A DNA stretch of 39,718 bases from Candidatus Omnitrophota bacterium (lineage in GTDB: Bacteria; Omnitrophota; Gorgyraeia; VGKN01): the NCBI GenBank assembly GCA_020052955.1, contig JAGVOB010000106.1:1-39718 (forward strand), written 5' to 3'. Positions 18,732-27,261 of the stretch are shown here, in pieces; positions within the stretch are counted from its first letter, which is position 1; each line of letters starts with the position of its first letter. The notes beneath the pieces were generated by a model. That model saw only the letters and a list, made by a program, of their open reading frames with translations. It ran no database searches and had not been told where the DNA came from. A program made the position numbers and the translations under genes.

Positions 18732-20087
18732 ATGTTTTCTAAAATCCTTATAGCCAATAGAGGGGAAATAGCTGTTCGCATCATAAGGGCATGCAAGGAA
18801 TTAGGCATTAGAACGGTAGCGGTATATTCTGAGGCAGACGGAAGTTCGCTTCATGTAAAATATGCCGACGAGGCTATTTGTATCGGTACTGCCCCCTCCG
18901 CAAATAGCTATCTTAAGATTTCTAATATAATAAGCGCCGCAGAGATAACAGATGTAGATGCGATTCATCCGGGGTATGGGTTTCTGGCTGAGAATGCGCA
19001 TTTTGCTGAAATATGCGAGGAGTGTAATATAAATTTTATAGGTCCAAGTCCGCAGAGTATAAGACTTTTAGGCGACAAAATGGCAGCTAAAGAGACGATG
19101 AGAAAGACGGGTATACCCTTAATCCAGGGTAGCCTAAAGGTAATAAAAAACAAAGAAGAAGCTATTAAGACAGCCCAGAGGATAAAATATCCGGTCATAA
19201 TTAAAGCTGCTGCCGGCGGGGGTGGCAGGGGGATGAGGATAGCGCACAATGATATTACCCTGGCAGGAGCCTTAATTGCTGCTCAGGCTGAGGCAGAGGC
19301 GGCATTTGGTAATCCAGATGTATATATCGAAAAGTACATTGAAAATCCGCGTCATATAGAGTTTCAAATACTGGCTGACAAGTATGGACACGTATTACAT
19401 ATGGGGGAGAGGGATTGCTCTATACAGAGGCGCCATCAGAAGCTTGTTGAGGAGTCGCCTTCTTCAGGTATCGATCAAAAATTAAGAAAAAAGATAGGCG
19501 ATATGGCAGTAAGGGCGGCAAAGGCGGCTAATTATACGAACGTTGGAACGGTTGAATTTCTTTTAAATAAGGATAATTCTTTTTACTTTATGGAGATGAA
19601 TACAAGAATACAGGTAGAACATCCCGTAACGGAAATGGTTACGGGGATAGATTTGATAAAAGAGCAGATTAGGATTGCTGCCGGCGAAAGGTTAAATTTT
19701 AATCAGGATGATATAAAAATAAGCGGCCACGCTATCGAATGCAGGATCAATGCAGAAGATCCAAATAACGGTTTCATACCGTCTCCTGGCAAAATAGAAA
19801 TTTTACATCTTCCCGGAGGTTATGGCATTAGGGTGGATACGCACGTATACCCAGGATATTTTATACCCTCCCATTATGATTCTCTCTTAGCGAAGCTTAT
19901 AGCATATGGTAAGACTAGACAGGAAGCCATTAAGAAGATGCAAAGGGCGCTATATGAGTTTGTAATCGAGCCCATTAAGACGACCATACCTTTACACATA
20001 AGAATTTTGAATGACCCTATATTTTTAAGAGGGCAGGTAGGTACTAATTTTATAGAGTCTTTTGTTGAAGAGACACAAAAAGTTTGA
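18732..20087 (+). CDS. accC: biotin carboxylase
   Basis: [51 protein letters not shown]. Confidence 0.97.
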   Translation: MFSKILIANRGEIAVRIIRACKELGIRTVAVYSEADGSSLHVKYADEAICIGTAPSANSYLKISNIISAAEITDVDAIHPGYGFLAENAHFAEICEECNINFIGPSPQSIRLLGDKMAAKETMRKTGIPLIQGSLKVIKNKEEAIKTAQRIKYPVIIKAAAGGGGRGMRIAHNDITLAGALIAAQAEAEAAFGNPDVYIEKYIENPRHIEFQILADKYGHVLHMGERDCSIQRRHQKLVEESPSSGIDQKLRKKIGDMAVRAAKAANYTNVGTVEFLLNKDNSFYFMEMNTRIQVEHPVTEMVTGIDLIKEQIRIAAGERLNFNQDDIKISGHAIECRINAEDPNNGFIPSPGKIEILHLPGGYGIRVDTHVYPGYFIPSHYDSLLAKLIAYGKTRQEAIKKMQRALYEFVIEPIKTTIPLHIRILNDPIFLRGQVGTNFIESFVEETQKV

Positions 20088-20097
20088 GGAGATACAA

Positions 20098-20466
20098 ATG
20101 CTAGAAAAGGACAAAAAAACAGAACTCGGGGTTATAAAAATACATAACAATGTAATTGCGCAGATAGCAACAATTGCATCAAAAGAGGTTGAGGGGGTAG
20201 TAGACATAGAAAGGGGTTTTGTATCCAATTTTTTGGAGTCTATATTTGGAAAATCTATTTTTAATAGAGGTGTAAATGTAGAAACTTTTGAGAATGACGT
20301 AAAGATAAATATATCCGTGGTTGTGGAGTATGGCTCTAGTATTCCTCTTGTAGCAACCAGGGTTCAAGAGAGTATAAAATCTGCCATAGAAAAGATGTCG
20401 GGCCTGAGTTTAATTGAGGTCAATGTTAATGTAAAAGAGGTTAAGTCAATTAAAAAAGTCAAATGA
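20098..20466 (+). CDS. Asp23/Gls24 family protein
   Basis: LGVIKIHNNVIAQIATIASKEVEGVVDIERG. Confidence 0.9.
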   Translation: MLEKDKKTELGVIKIHNNVIAQIATIASKEVEGVVDIERGFVSNFLESIFGKSIFNRGVNVETFENDVKINISVVVEYGSSIPLVATRVQESIKSAIEKMSGLSLIEVNVNVKEVKSIKKVK

Positions 20467-20471
20467 AACCC

Positions 20472-20685
20472 ATCCGCCACAGAACTTTGGCGGATTCATT
20501 GAAAAAGTATATCCCTCGCCTAAGTACTTGTAAATTTTTGAGCTTCGCTCTAAAATTTACTGCGTAGGCTTCGCCCCGAGGAATTCAAAGAATTCCCGGG
20601 ACTAAGTCCTTGAAATCACCTGCCGAAGGCAAGTGATTTCTAAGGGGGATTAATTCCGACAAATCCTTGACACAAAGTGTCAAGG
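20472..20685. repeat. string of five separate hairpins between Asp23 and AmaP genes
   Basis: ATCCGCCA..TGGCGGAT; GTAAATTTTtGAGCttcGCTCtAAAATTTAC; GGAATTCaaaGAATTCC; GAAATCACcTGCCgaaGGCAaGTGATTTC; CCTTGACACaaaGTGTCAAGG. Confidence 0.75.
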
Positions 20686-20709
20686 GTGTCGTCATTAAGG
20701 AGGAAGTCC

Positions 20710-21303
20710 ATGTCAGTTTTTAGCGGCATTGTTTTAACGTTTTACACATTTGTCTTTATGTTTTTAGGGTCTTTGCTTATAGCCTATGCATTGCATCTAA
20801 AACAGATAATAGACCTTACCGCCATATTTGACTATGTGCGCAGTATTCCAAACCTTTGGTTTACATCGGGAGGGGTAGGCTTACTTATGATATTTATAAG
20901 CTTGTCTGTCTCAAAACTTGCCCTTACGAAGTTTCAGCGGGAAAGAACCATAGCGTTTTTAAATCCGGACGGACAGGTTACTATTTCTCTCTCTGCTATA
21001 GAGGATTTTATAAAGCGCATTTCAGCTAATTTAAACGAAATTAAAGAATTGCGCCCTCATGTTAAAGCCACTAGAAAATTTATAGACATTTCTTGCCGCA
21101 TAACTTTGTGGTCAGATACAAATATACCCGATGCTACTGAAAAAATACAAACCCTAATAAGAACAAAGGTTCAAGAAATGTTAGGGGTTGAGGAGCAGGT
21201 AATGGTGAAGATTCATGTCGTAAAGATAGTTCACAGAGAGGTGCATAAAGAAAAAAATCAGGAGTCGGGCACACCTTTCAGGAGTTATGATTTCAGGGCG
21301 TAA
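20710..21303 (+). CDS. amaP: AmaP-like membrane anchor of Asp23
   Basis: Two N-terminal TMs, FLNPDGQVTISLSAIEDFIKRI..., adjacent to asp23; ATG 20710 has SD AAGGAGG. Confidence 0.8.
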   Translation: MSVFSGIVLTFYTFVFMFLGSLLIAYALHLKQIIDLTAIFDYVRSIPNLWFTSGGVGLLMIFISLSVSKLALTKFQRERTIAFLNPDGQVTISLSAIEDFIKRISANLNEIKELRPHVKATRKFIDISCRITLWSDTNIPDATEKIQTLIRTKVQEMLGVEEQVMVKIHVVKIVHREVHKEKNQESGTPFRSYDFRA

Positions 21304-21310
21304 TATATTA

Positions 21311-21417
21311 TAGGGCTTCACAAAAATCGTTCTTCGATTTCACTCAGGACGAATACTGAGCAAAGTCGAAGTATCGTTTCGCCCTTAGCCCGAAACATAA
21401 TTTTGTGAAGGGCTTCG
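21311..21417. mobile_element. MITE-like palindromic element
   Basis: CTTCACAAAA/TTTTGTGAAG inverted ends, inner CTTCGA..CTCAG/CTGAG..TCGAAG hairpin, flanked by TATATTA direct repeats (21304-21310, 21418-21424). Confidence 0.6.
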
Positions 21418-21438
21418 TATATTAAACTAGGAGGTAAA

Positions 21439-22470
21439 ATGGTGAAAAAAATTGGACTCTTAACAGGCGGCGGAGACTGCCCGGGTTTAAATCCTGTAAT
21501 AAGAGCGGTTGTAAGAAAGTGCCTCGAATATAATGTGGATGTTATTGGCATAAAGAATGGATGGAAAGGCCTTATTGAAAACAGCACTATAAAACTGGAT
21601 TTCCAATCTGTATCAGGCATATTGCCCAAGGGTGGGACAATTTTGGGAACCTCAAGGACAAATCCTTATAAAAAAGAAGAACATTTGAAAAGTTTGCATG
21701 AAAATTATAAAAAATTAGCCATAGATGCGCTTATTGCCGTAGGAGGCGAAGATACTCTCGGCGTCGCCGACAAACTGTTTAAGGAAGGTATTAATGTAGT
21801 GGGTGTGCCAAAGACTATAGATAACGATCTTTCATGCACCGATTATGCATTTGGTTTTGATACGGCATTAAACACTGCAACTGAAGCTATTGACAGGTTA
21901 CATACAACTGCAGAGAGCCATCATAGGATTATGGTTGTAGAGGTTATGGGCAGGCATGCCGGCTGGATTGCGGTTGAAGCCGGCATAGCGGGCGGGGCCG
22001 ATATAATTCTTATACCAGAAATCCCCATAGACATGGAAGAGGTTATAGGACTTATAAAGAAGAGGCATGATAGAGGAAAAACCTTTAGTATAGTAGTCGT
22101 GTCAGAAGGAGCCAAGTTTGGGAACAAGGATTTAGTAACTCAGGAGGAAAAGCTTGATGAATTTGGCCATATAAGGCTTGGCGGAATAGGGGATATTCTG
22201 GCAAGGTTGATAGAGAACAAAACCGGATATGAGACAAGAGTGACCGTTCTTGGCCACATTCAGAGAGGCGGTACGCCTACGGCATTTGACAGAGTGCTCG
22301 GGACGCGCTTTGGAGTAAAGGCAGTTGAATTGGCTATAGCTGGTAAATTCGGGCAGATGGTAAGCCTTCAGGGCAATAAGATAATAGCTGTTCCGCTAAG
22401 CAGCGCTATCAGCGAATTGAAAACCGTAGATTTGGAACTTTATAACATTGCGAAGGTATTTTTCGGATGA
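21439..22470 (+). CDS. pfp: 6-phosphofructokinase, PPi-dependent-type signature
   Basis: TGGGDCPGLN, VGGEDT and PKTIDND residues match PPi-PFK rather than ATP-PFK (GGDGS, PGTIDND). Confidence 0.85.
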   Translation: MVKKIGLLTGGGDCPGLNPVIRAVVRKCLEYNVDVIGIKNGWKGLIENSTIKLDFQSVSGILPKGGTILGTSRTNPYKKEEHLKSLHENYKKLAIDALIAVGGEDTLGVADKLFKEGINVVGVPKTIDNDLSCTDYAFGFDTALNTATEAIDRLHTTAESHHRIMVVEVMGRHAGWIAVEAGIAGGADIILIPEIPIDMEEVIGLIKKRHDRGKTFSIVVVSEGAKFGNKDLVTQEEKLDEFGHIRLGGIGDILARLIENKTGYETRVTVLGHIQRGGTPTAFDRVLGTRFGVKAVELAIAGKFGQMVSLQGNKIIAVPLSSAISELKTVDLELYNIAKVFFG

Positions 22471-23033
22471 AAGCCAAGATAAAAAATATTATTGAAAATA
22501 GTTGCCGGGTGAAAAAAGAGTTATTTGAACGGGAAGTAATTAATATCTTAAAGGCCGTTCATATGTTGACGCGGTGTTTGAAAAAGGGTTGCAAGGTAGT
22601 TCTTTTTGGAAATGGGGGCAGTGCGAGCGATTGCCAGCATATAGCCGCAGAGCTTATGGGGAGGTTTTATCACGATAGAAGACCGTTACCCGCTATATCC
22701 CTGACAACCGATACTTCTCTATTGACAGCCATTAGTAACGATTACGAATTTAGCAGGTCTTTCTCCCGACAAGTAGAGGCAATCGGGCAAAAAGGAGATA
22801 TTGCAATAGGAATATCAACTAGCGGAAACTCAAAAAACGTTATCGAAGCTATAAAAGCGGCAAATAAAAAAGGGCTTAGCACCATTGTGCTTACAGGCAA
22901 AGACGGTGGAAAGCTGGCTAGGATAGCGCAATTAGCCATAAAAGTTCCATCCAAAGACACCCCTCGCATTCAGGAAGCCCATATAATGATTGGCCACATA
23001 ATCTGTCAGCTGATAGAAGAAGCATTCTTATGA
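22467..23033 (+). CDS. gmhA: phosphoheptose isomerase (SIS domain)
   Basis: VVLFGNGGSASDCQHIAAELMGRF, GISTSGNSKNVIEA. Confidence 0.93.
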   Translation: MKAKIKNIIENSCRVKKELFEREVINILKAVHMLTRCLKKGCKVVLFGNGGSASDCQHIAAELMGRFYHDRRPLPAISLTTDTSLLTAISNDYEFSRSFSRQVEAIGQKGDIAIGISTSGNSKNVIEAIKAANKKGLSTIVLTGKDGGKLARIAQLAIKVPSKDTPRIQEAHIMIGHIICQLIEEAFL

Positions 23034-23134
23034 AGCTCCACGGCTTAACAGCCGTGGTTTCTGACTTTTCGGTCTTCCGCTCATGGAGCGGAATCCCACC
23101 CGTCCGCCAAAGGCGGACTGGGTGTGGGATAAAA
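23034..23134. repeat. palindromic repeat family D, second copy with nested hairpin
   Basis: AGCTCCACGGCTTAACAGCCGTGGTTTCTGACTTTT ... ATCCCACCCGTCCGCCAAAGGCGGACTGGGTGTGGGAT. Confidence 0.7.
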
Positions 23135-23147
23135 TTAAGCCTAATAT

Positions 23148-23630
23148 ATGGTAGTCGCGCAGAGCAATCTTAAACGTATTTTAGCTCTCTTAAGAAAGAG
23201 AAATAGAAAGATAGTTTTTACGAACGGGTGTTTTGATATATTACATTCGGGGCACATTAAATATCTTGAATCGGCAAAAAAGAGAGGGGATATTTTAATA
23301 GTAGGAATAAACAGCGATCTTTCCGTAAGGAAAATAAAGGGTGAATCCCGGCCCATATTCAGCCAGAAGGATAGGGCTTATATATTATCGGCTCTTAAGG
23401 CTGTGGATTATGTTATCATTTTTAACGATAGAACCCCTTTGAAGCTTATAAAGACGATTAAGCCGGATCTTCTTGTAAAAGGCGGAGACTGGAGCATAAA
23501 CGAGATTATAGGCGGGAAATTTGTAAGCTCATACGGAGGGAAGGTTGTTAGCGCTCCTTATCTAATGGGGTACTCAACTACAGGAATTTTAGAGAGAATA
23601 TATAATGGGATCAAAAAGACGAAGACTTGA
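23148..23630 (+). CDS. rfaE2: D-glycero-beta-D-manno-heptose 1-phosphate adenylyltransferase-like
   Basis: IVFTNGCFDILHSGHIKYLESAKKRGDILIVGINSD. Confidence 0.9.
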   Translation: MVVAQSNLKRILALLRKRNRKIVFTNGCFDILHSGHIKYLESAKKRGDILIVGINSDLSVRKIKGESRPIFSQKDRAYILSALKAVDYVIIFNDRTPLKLIKTIKPDLLVKGGDWSINEIIGGKFVSSYGGKVVSAPYLMGYSTTGILERIYNGIKKTKT

Positions 23631-24051
23631 TTTTAGCTGTTTCTACAGGGTGATAGATGCTAATCTAAACCGCTCCAGGGAAGGTCTCAAGGTTTGTGAG
23701 GATATTTCAAGATTTATTTTGGAAGATAAACGCCTCACAAACGAACTTAGAAATTTACGGCACGGGTTGACAAAGATAATAGAGAGTTTTGGATTTTCGG
23801 AGCTTCTTGAAAACAGGGATATAATAAATGACATTGGCAAAGTCTTGTCCATTGAAAAGTATAAAGGAAACGTGCAGGACATATTTCTATCAAATATACA
23901 GCGATCAAAAGAATCAGTAAGGGTTCTTGAAGAACTTGCAAGAGTATACGATATAGCCGTTTCCAGTAAATTTAGATTAATCAGATTCAGGATTTACAAC
24001 CTAGAAAAGCTTGCATATGAGAGAATTCAGGTTATATGCCATCACAGATAG
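23605..24051 (+). CDS. ThiD2-type domain protein (thiamine biosynthesis)
   Basis: VIDANLNRSREGLKVCEDISRFILEDKRLTNELRNLRHGL; immediately upstream of thiE. Confidence 0.75.
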   Translation: MGSKRRRLDFSCFYRVIDANLNRSREGLKVCEDISRFILEDKRLTNELRNLRHGLTKIIESFGFSELLENRDIINDIGKVLSIEKYKGNVQDIFLSNIQRSKESVRVLEELARVYDIAVSSKFRLIRFRIYNLEKLAYERIQVICHHR

Positions 24052-24655
24052 GCTCTGCTCTAGGTCAAAAGATCTTGAGGAGATTGCTGATTCCCTCGCT
24101 CGCGGCGGAGCAGACATTATTCAATTAAGGGAAAAATTACTTTCGACAAAGGAACTTATAAGGGTAGGGCTAAAGGTAAGAAAGATTACTCGCCGCTATG
24201 GAGCGCTTTTAATTGTTAATGACAGGGTGGATGTCGCCTATGCAATAGATGCAGATGGTATCCATCTGGGGCAGGATGACTTATCTTTAAAATTTGCAAG
24301 AATGATTTTTAATAAAAAAAAAATTATCGGATTATCTACCCATTCTCTAACGCAAGCCATTTCAGCGCAGAGGCTAAACGCGGATTATATCGGTGTCGGG
24401 CCTGTATTTGTCACGCCGACAAAACCCGAATATAGACCGGTTGGGTTAAAGCTGGTAAATAAAGTAAACAAGGCAGTTAAGGTTCCGTTTGTAGCTATTG
24501 GCGGGATAAACGAAGAAAATCTGGAGTATGTAATAAAAGCAGGGGCATCCAGGGTAGCCGTAGTGAGGGCTTTGATGAATGTGAATAATATATATAACGC
24601 TACAAAATCGTTTAAAGAAAAACTTTTACGTCTAACTGGAAAATACAGAAGATGA
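24017..24655 (+). CDS. thiE: thiamine-phosphate synthase
   Basis: RLYAITDR, ADIIQLREK, LIVNDRVDVAYAIDADGIHLGQDDL, YIGVGPVFVTPTKP. Confidence 0.93.
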   Translation: MREFRLYAITDRLCSRSKDLEEIADSLARGGADIIQLREKLLSTKELIRVGLKVRKITRRYGALLIVNDRVDVAYAIDADGIHLGQDDLSLKFARMIFNKKKIIGLSTHSLTQAISAQRLNADYIGVGPVFVTPTKPEYRPVGLKLVNKVNKAVKVPFVAIGGINEENLEYVIKAGASRVAVVRALMNVNNIYNATKSFKEKLLRLTGKYRR

Positions 24656-25977
24656 CTCAATTAGAAAAGGCAAGAAAGAAAAAAATTACCAAGGAGATAC
24701 TTGCTGTTGCAAGAAACGAATCGCTTTCCCCGGAAGAAGTTAGAGTCCGAATGGAGCAGGGAAAGATAGTAATACCCTTTAATAAAAATCACAGCCCAAA
24801 AAGAATATGCGGAATAGGCGAAGGTTTAAGGACAAAGGTTAACGCAAATATAGGAACCTCCCTCGGTTCAAAAAGCTTAAAGGTTGAATTAAAAAAGTTA
24901 AAAATATGTGAAGATTCGGGCGCTGACACAATAATGGATTTAAGTACGGGCGGTAATTTAGAACTAATTAGGGAAACCATACTGTCAAAATCAGTCCTGC
25001 CAGTTGGATCCGTTCCTATCTATGAAGCTGTGATAACCGCGATAAAGAAAAAAGGCCATATTTCAAAAATGACTGAAGATGATATGTTCTCGACATTTGA
25101 ATCTCATGCAAAAGACGGTGTGGACTTTGCCACAATTCATAGCGGCTTGACCTTAGAGGTGGTAAAGAGGATGCGTCAGGAAGGCAGATATATTGATATC
25201 GTAAGCAGGGGAGGAGCGTTTTTAGCAGAATGGATGATTTTAAATAAAAAAGATAACCCTTTTTATACAGGGTTTGATAAAATCTTGAAAATCGCCAGGA
25301 AATATGATGTAACACTTAGCTTGGGAGATGGAATGAGGCCGGGGTCGGTCGGCGACGCAACAGACCGCTCCCAGATACAAGAGCTTATTATCCTTGGAGA
25401 ATTGGCAAAGGAGGCTCTTGATTATGGTGTTCAAGTGATGATTGAAGGGCCCGGCCATGTGCCTATAAATCAAATTCCTACAAATATAATGTTGCAAAAA
25501 AGGCTATGTCATAATGCACCATTTTATGTATTAGGTCCACTCGTAACCGATATTGCACCTGGATATGACCATATAACTTCTGCTATCGGAGGGGCAATCG
25601 CGGCTAGCCACGGCGCAGATTTTCTATGTTATGTAACACCATCCGAACATTTGAGATTACCCACGTGTAGCGATGTGAAAGAAGGTGTTTTTGCGTCCAG
25701 GATTGCCGCTCATTCAGCGGACATTGCGAAAGGAATAAAAGGTTCTATAGAAAAAGATATTGCAATGTCTAAGGCAAGAAAAAGAAGGGATTGGAAAGAG
25801 CAGGGCCGATTATGTATCGATCCTGAAAAATTTAAATTGATAAAGAAAAAAACTGCTTTAAAGAATGATTTTTGTTCTATGTGCGGCGTTTATTGTTCCT
25901 TAAAAGTGATGGATAATTTATCCCCTTTCGCACCTGCCTTGCCGGCAGGCAGGGAAGACCACGGCCAAAGGCCTTAG
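24652..25977 (+). CDS. thiC: phosphomethylpyrimidine synthase
   Basis: VNANIGTS, DLSTGG, SLGDGMRPG, MIEGPGHVP, FCSMCGVYCSLK; last about 18 aa encoded by palindromic repeat. Confidence 0.95.
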   Translation: MTQLEKARKKKITKEILAVARNESLSPEEVRVRMEQGKIVIPFNKNHSPKRICGIGEGLRTKVNANIGTSLGSKSLKVELKKLKICEDSGADTIMDLSTGGNLELIRETILSKSVLPVGSVPIYEAVITAIKKKGHISKMTEDDMFSTFESHAKDGVDFATIHSGLTLEVVKRMRQEGRYIDIVSRGGAFLAEWMILNKKDNPFYTGFDKILKIARKYDVTLSLGDGMRPGSVGDATDRSQIQELIILGELAKEALDYGVQVMIEGPGHVPINQIPTNIMLQKRLCHNAPFYVLGPLVTDIAPGYDHITSAIGGAIAASHGADFLCYVTPSEHLRLPTCSDVKEGVFASRIAAHSADIAKGIKGSIEKDIAMSKARKRRDWKEQGRLCIDPEKFKLIKKKTALKNDFCSMCGVYCSLKVMDNLSPFAPALPAGREDHGQRP

Positions 25978-26095
25978 GATGCTCGCCAGATGGCGAAGTC
26001 TCGCTTTTGGCGGAAATACGAAAAAGCGACTGTGGTTCGACGTGCTTCACTTGCTCACCATCCCGAGCGCAGTCGAGGGACTTAACGGGGATGTC
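25925..26095. repeat. composite palindromic intergenic element between thiC and PfkB gene
   Basis: CCTGCCTTGCCGGCAGGCAGG, CGCCAgaTGGCG, TCGCTTTT..AAAAGCGA, CATCCCGAGCGCAGTCGAGGGA. Confidence 0.6.
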
Positions 26096-26139
26096 ACTGG
26101 ATGGGCTTGCCCGTGGGGTATTCCATTAACTTAAGCAAT

Positions 26140-27036
26140 ATGATTCTTGCGCTTGGCTCAGTCGCACTTGATACGGTAAAGACCCCTTTCGCTCATATGA
26201 AAGATGCTCTCGGGGGTTCTGGCACATATTTTTCAATAAGCGCCAGCTGTTTTACCAAGGTGGCCCTGGTTGGTGTGGTTGGTACAGATTTTCCTCAAAA
26301 ATATATAAACCAGTTAAAGTCAAAGGGTATTGATCTGAAAGGGCTCCAAATTAGAAATGGGAAAACTTTCAGATGGGGAGGGGAATACAGTTTTGATTTT
26401 AATAACCCAAAAACGCTATTTACCGAACTGAACGTTTTTTCTTCGTTTGATCCCGATATTCCAAATGAATTCAAAGATTATCCGTATTTATTCTTAGGGA
26501 ATATAGACCCTATCTTACAGTTGAGCGTGTTAGAAAAGATGAATAAACCAAGGCTCATTGCGTGCGATACGATAAGATATTGGATAGAGAAGAGCCCGAA
26601 GGAATTAAGAAAGGTTATAAAAAAGGTAGATATATTTTTTCTAAACGATTCAGAAGCGAGAGAATTTACAGGGGAATCTAATTTAAAGAAGGCAGGCGAA
26701 AGTATTCTCTTATTAGGTCCCAGGTTTGTTGTAATAAAGAAAGGTGAACACGGCGTTTTGCTGTTCGGCAAAAATTCTATGTTTGCAGCCCCGGCATTTC
26801 TTTTAGAAAACATATTTGACCCAACGGGAGCGGGGGATTCTTTTGCGGGAGGTTTTATGGGATATGTTGCGCAAAAACGAACTCTTTCGGATAATACTAT
26901 GAGAAGTGCGATTATATGCGGAACTATTATGGCTTCATATTGTGTCGAGGGTCTTGGTGTCAGAACTCTATTTTCCTTAAAACCTAAAGACATTTCCAAG
27001 CGCTATAATGAATTCAAGAGATTTACTAAATATTAA
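26140..27036 (+). CDS. PfkB-family sugar kinase
   Basis: ALGGSGTYFSI, FDPTGAGDSFAGGFMGYVA; ATG 26140 preferred over 26101. Confidence 0.85.
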   Translation: MILALGSVALDTVKTPFAHMKDALGGSGTYFSISASCFTKVALVGVVGTDFPQKYINQLKSKGIDLKGLQIRNGKTFRWGGEYSFDFNNPKTLFTELNVFSSFDPDIPNEFKDYPYLFLGNIDPILQLSVLEKMNKPRLIACDTIRYWIEKSPKELRKVIKKVDIFFLNDSEAREFTGESNLKKAGESILLLGPRFVVIKKGEHGVLLFGKNSMFAAPAFLLENIFDPTGAGDSFAGGFMGYVAQKRTLSDNTMRSAIICGTIMASYCVEGLGVRTLFSLKPKDISKRYNEFKRFTKY

Positions 27037-27038
27037 AT

Positions 27039-27113
27039 GCGGGTGTAGTTCAGTGGTGGAACGTCAGCTTCCCAAGCTGAATGTCGTGGGTTCGACTCCC
27101 ATCACCCGCTCCA
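27039..27113 (+). tRNA. tRNA-Gly (anticodon CCC), CCA encoded
   Basis: GCGGGTG/CACCCGC acceptor stem, TCAGC-TTCCCAA-GCTGA anticodon arm, GGTTCGACTCC T-arm, T-CCA end. Confidence 0.93.
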
Positions 27114-27261
27114 GATTAGTTAACAATTCACGGTTGACAGTTAACAGTGAAGAAATAAAAAAAGTCACCGGAAGGGACTCGAAGAGAGCTGACGCCGACC
27201 TATGGGAGGAAAAGCCGAGCGCCAAGTTATTGGTGCGAGGAGTTAGTCAGCGAGTGGCCGA

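Noticed and set aside
24652-25977. TPP riboswitch for thiD2-thiE-thiC
   Set aside because: Looked for the conserved CTGAGA/ACCCTTTGAACCTGATCTGGGTAATGCC core upstream of these genes and did not see it.
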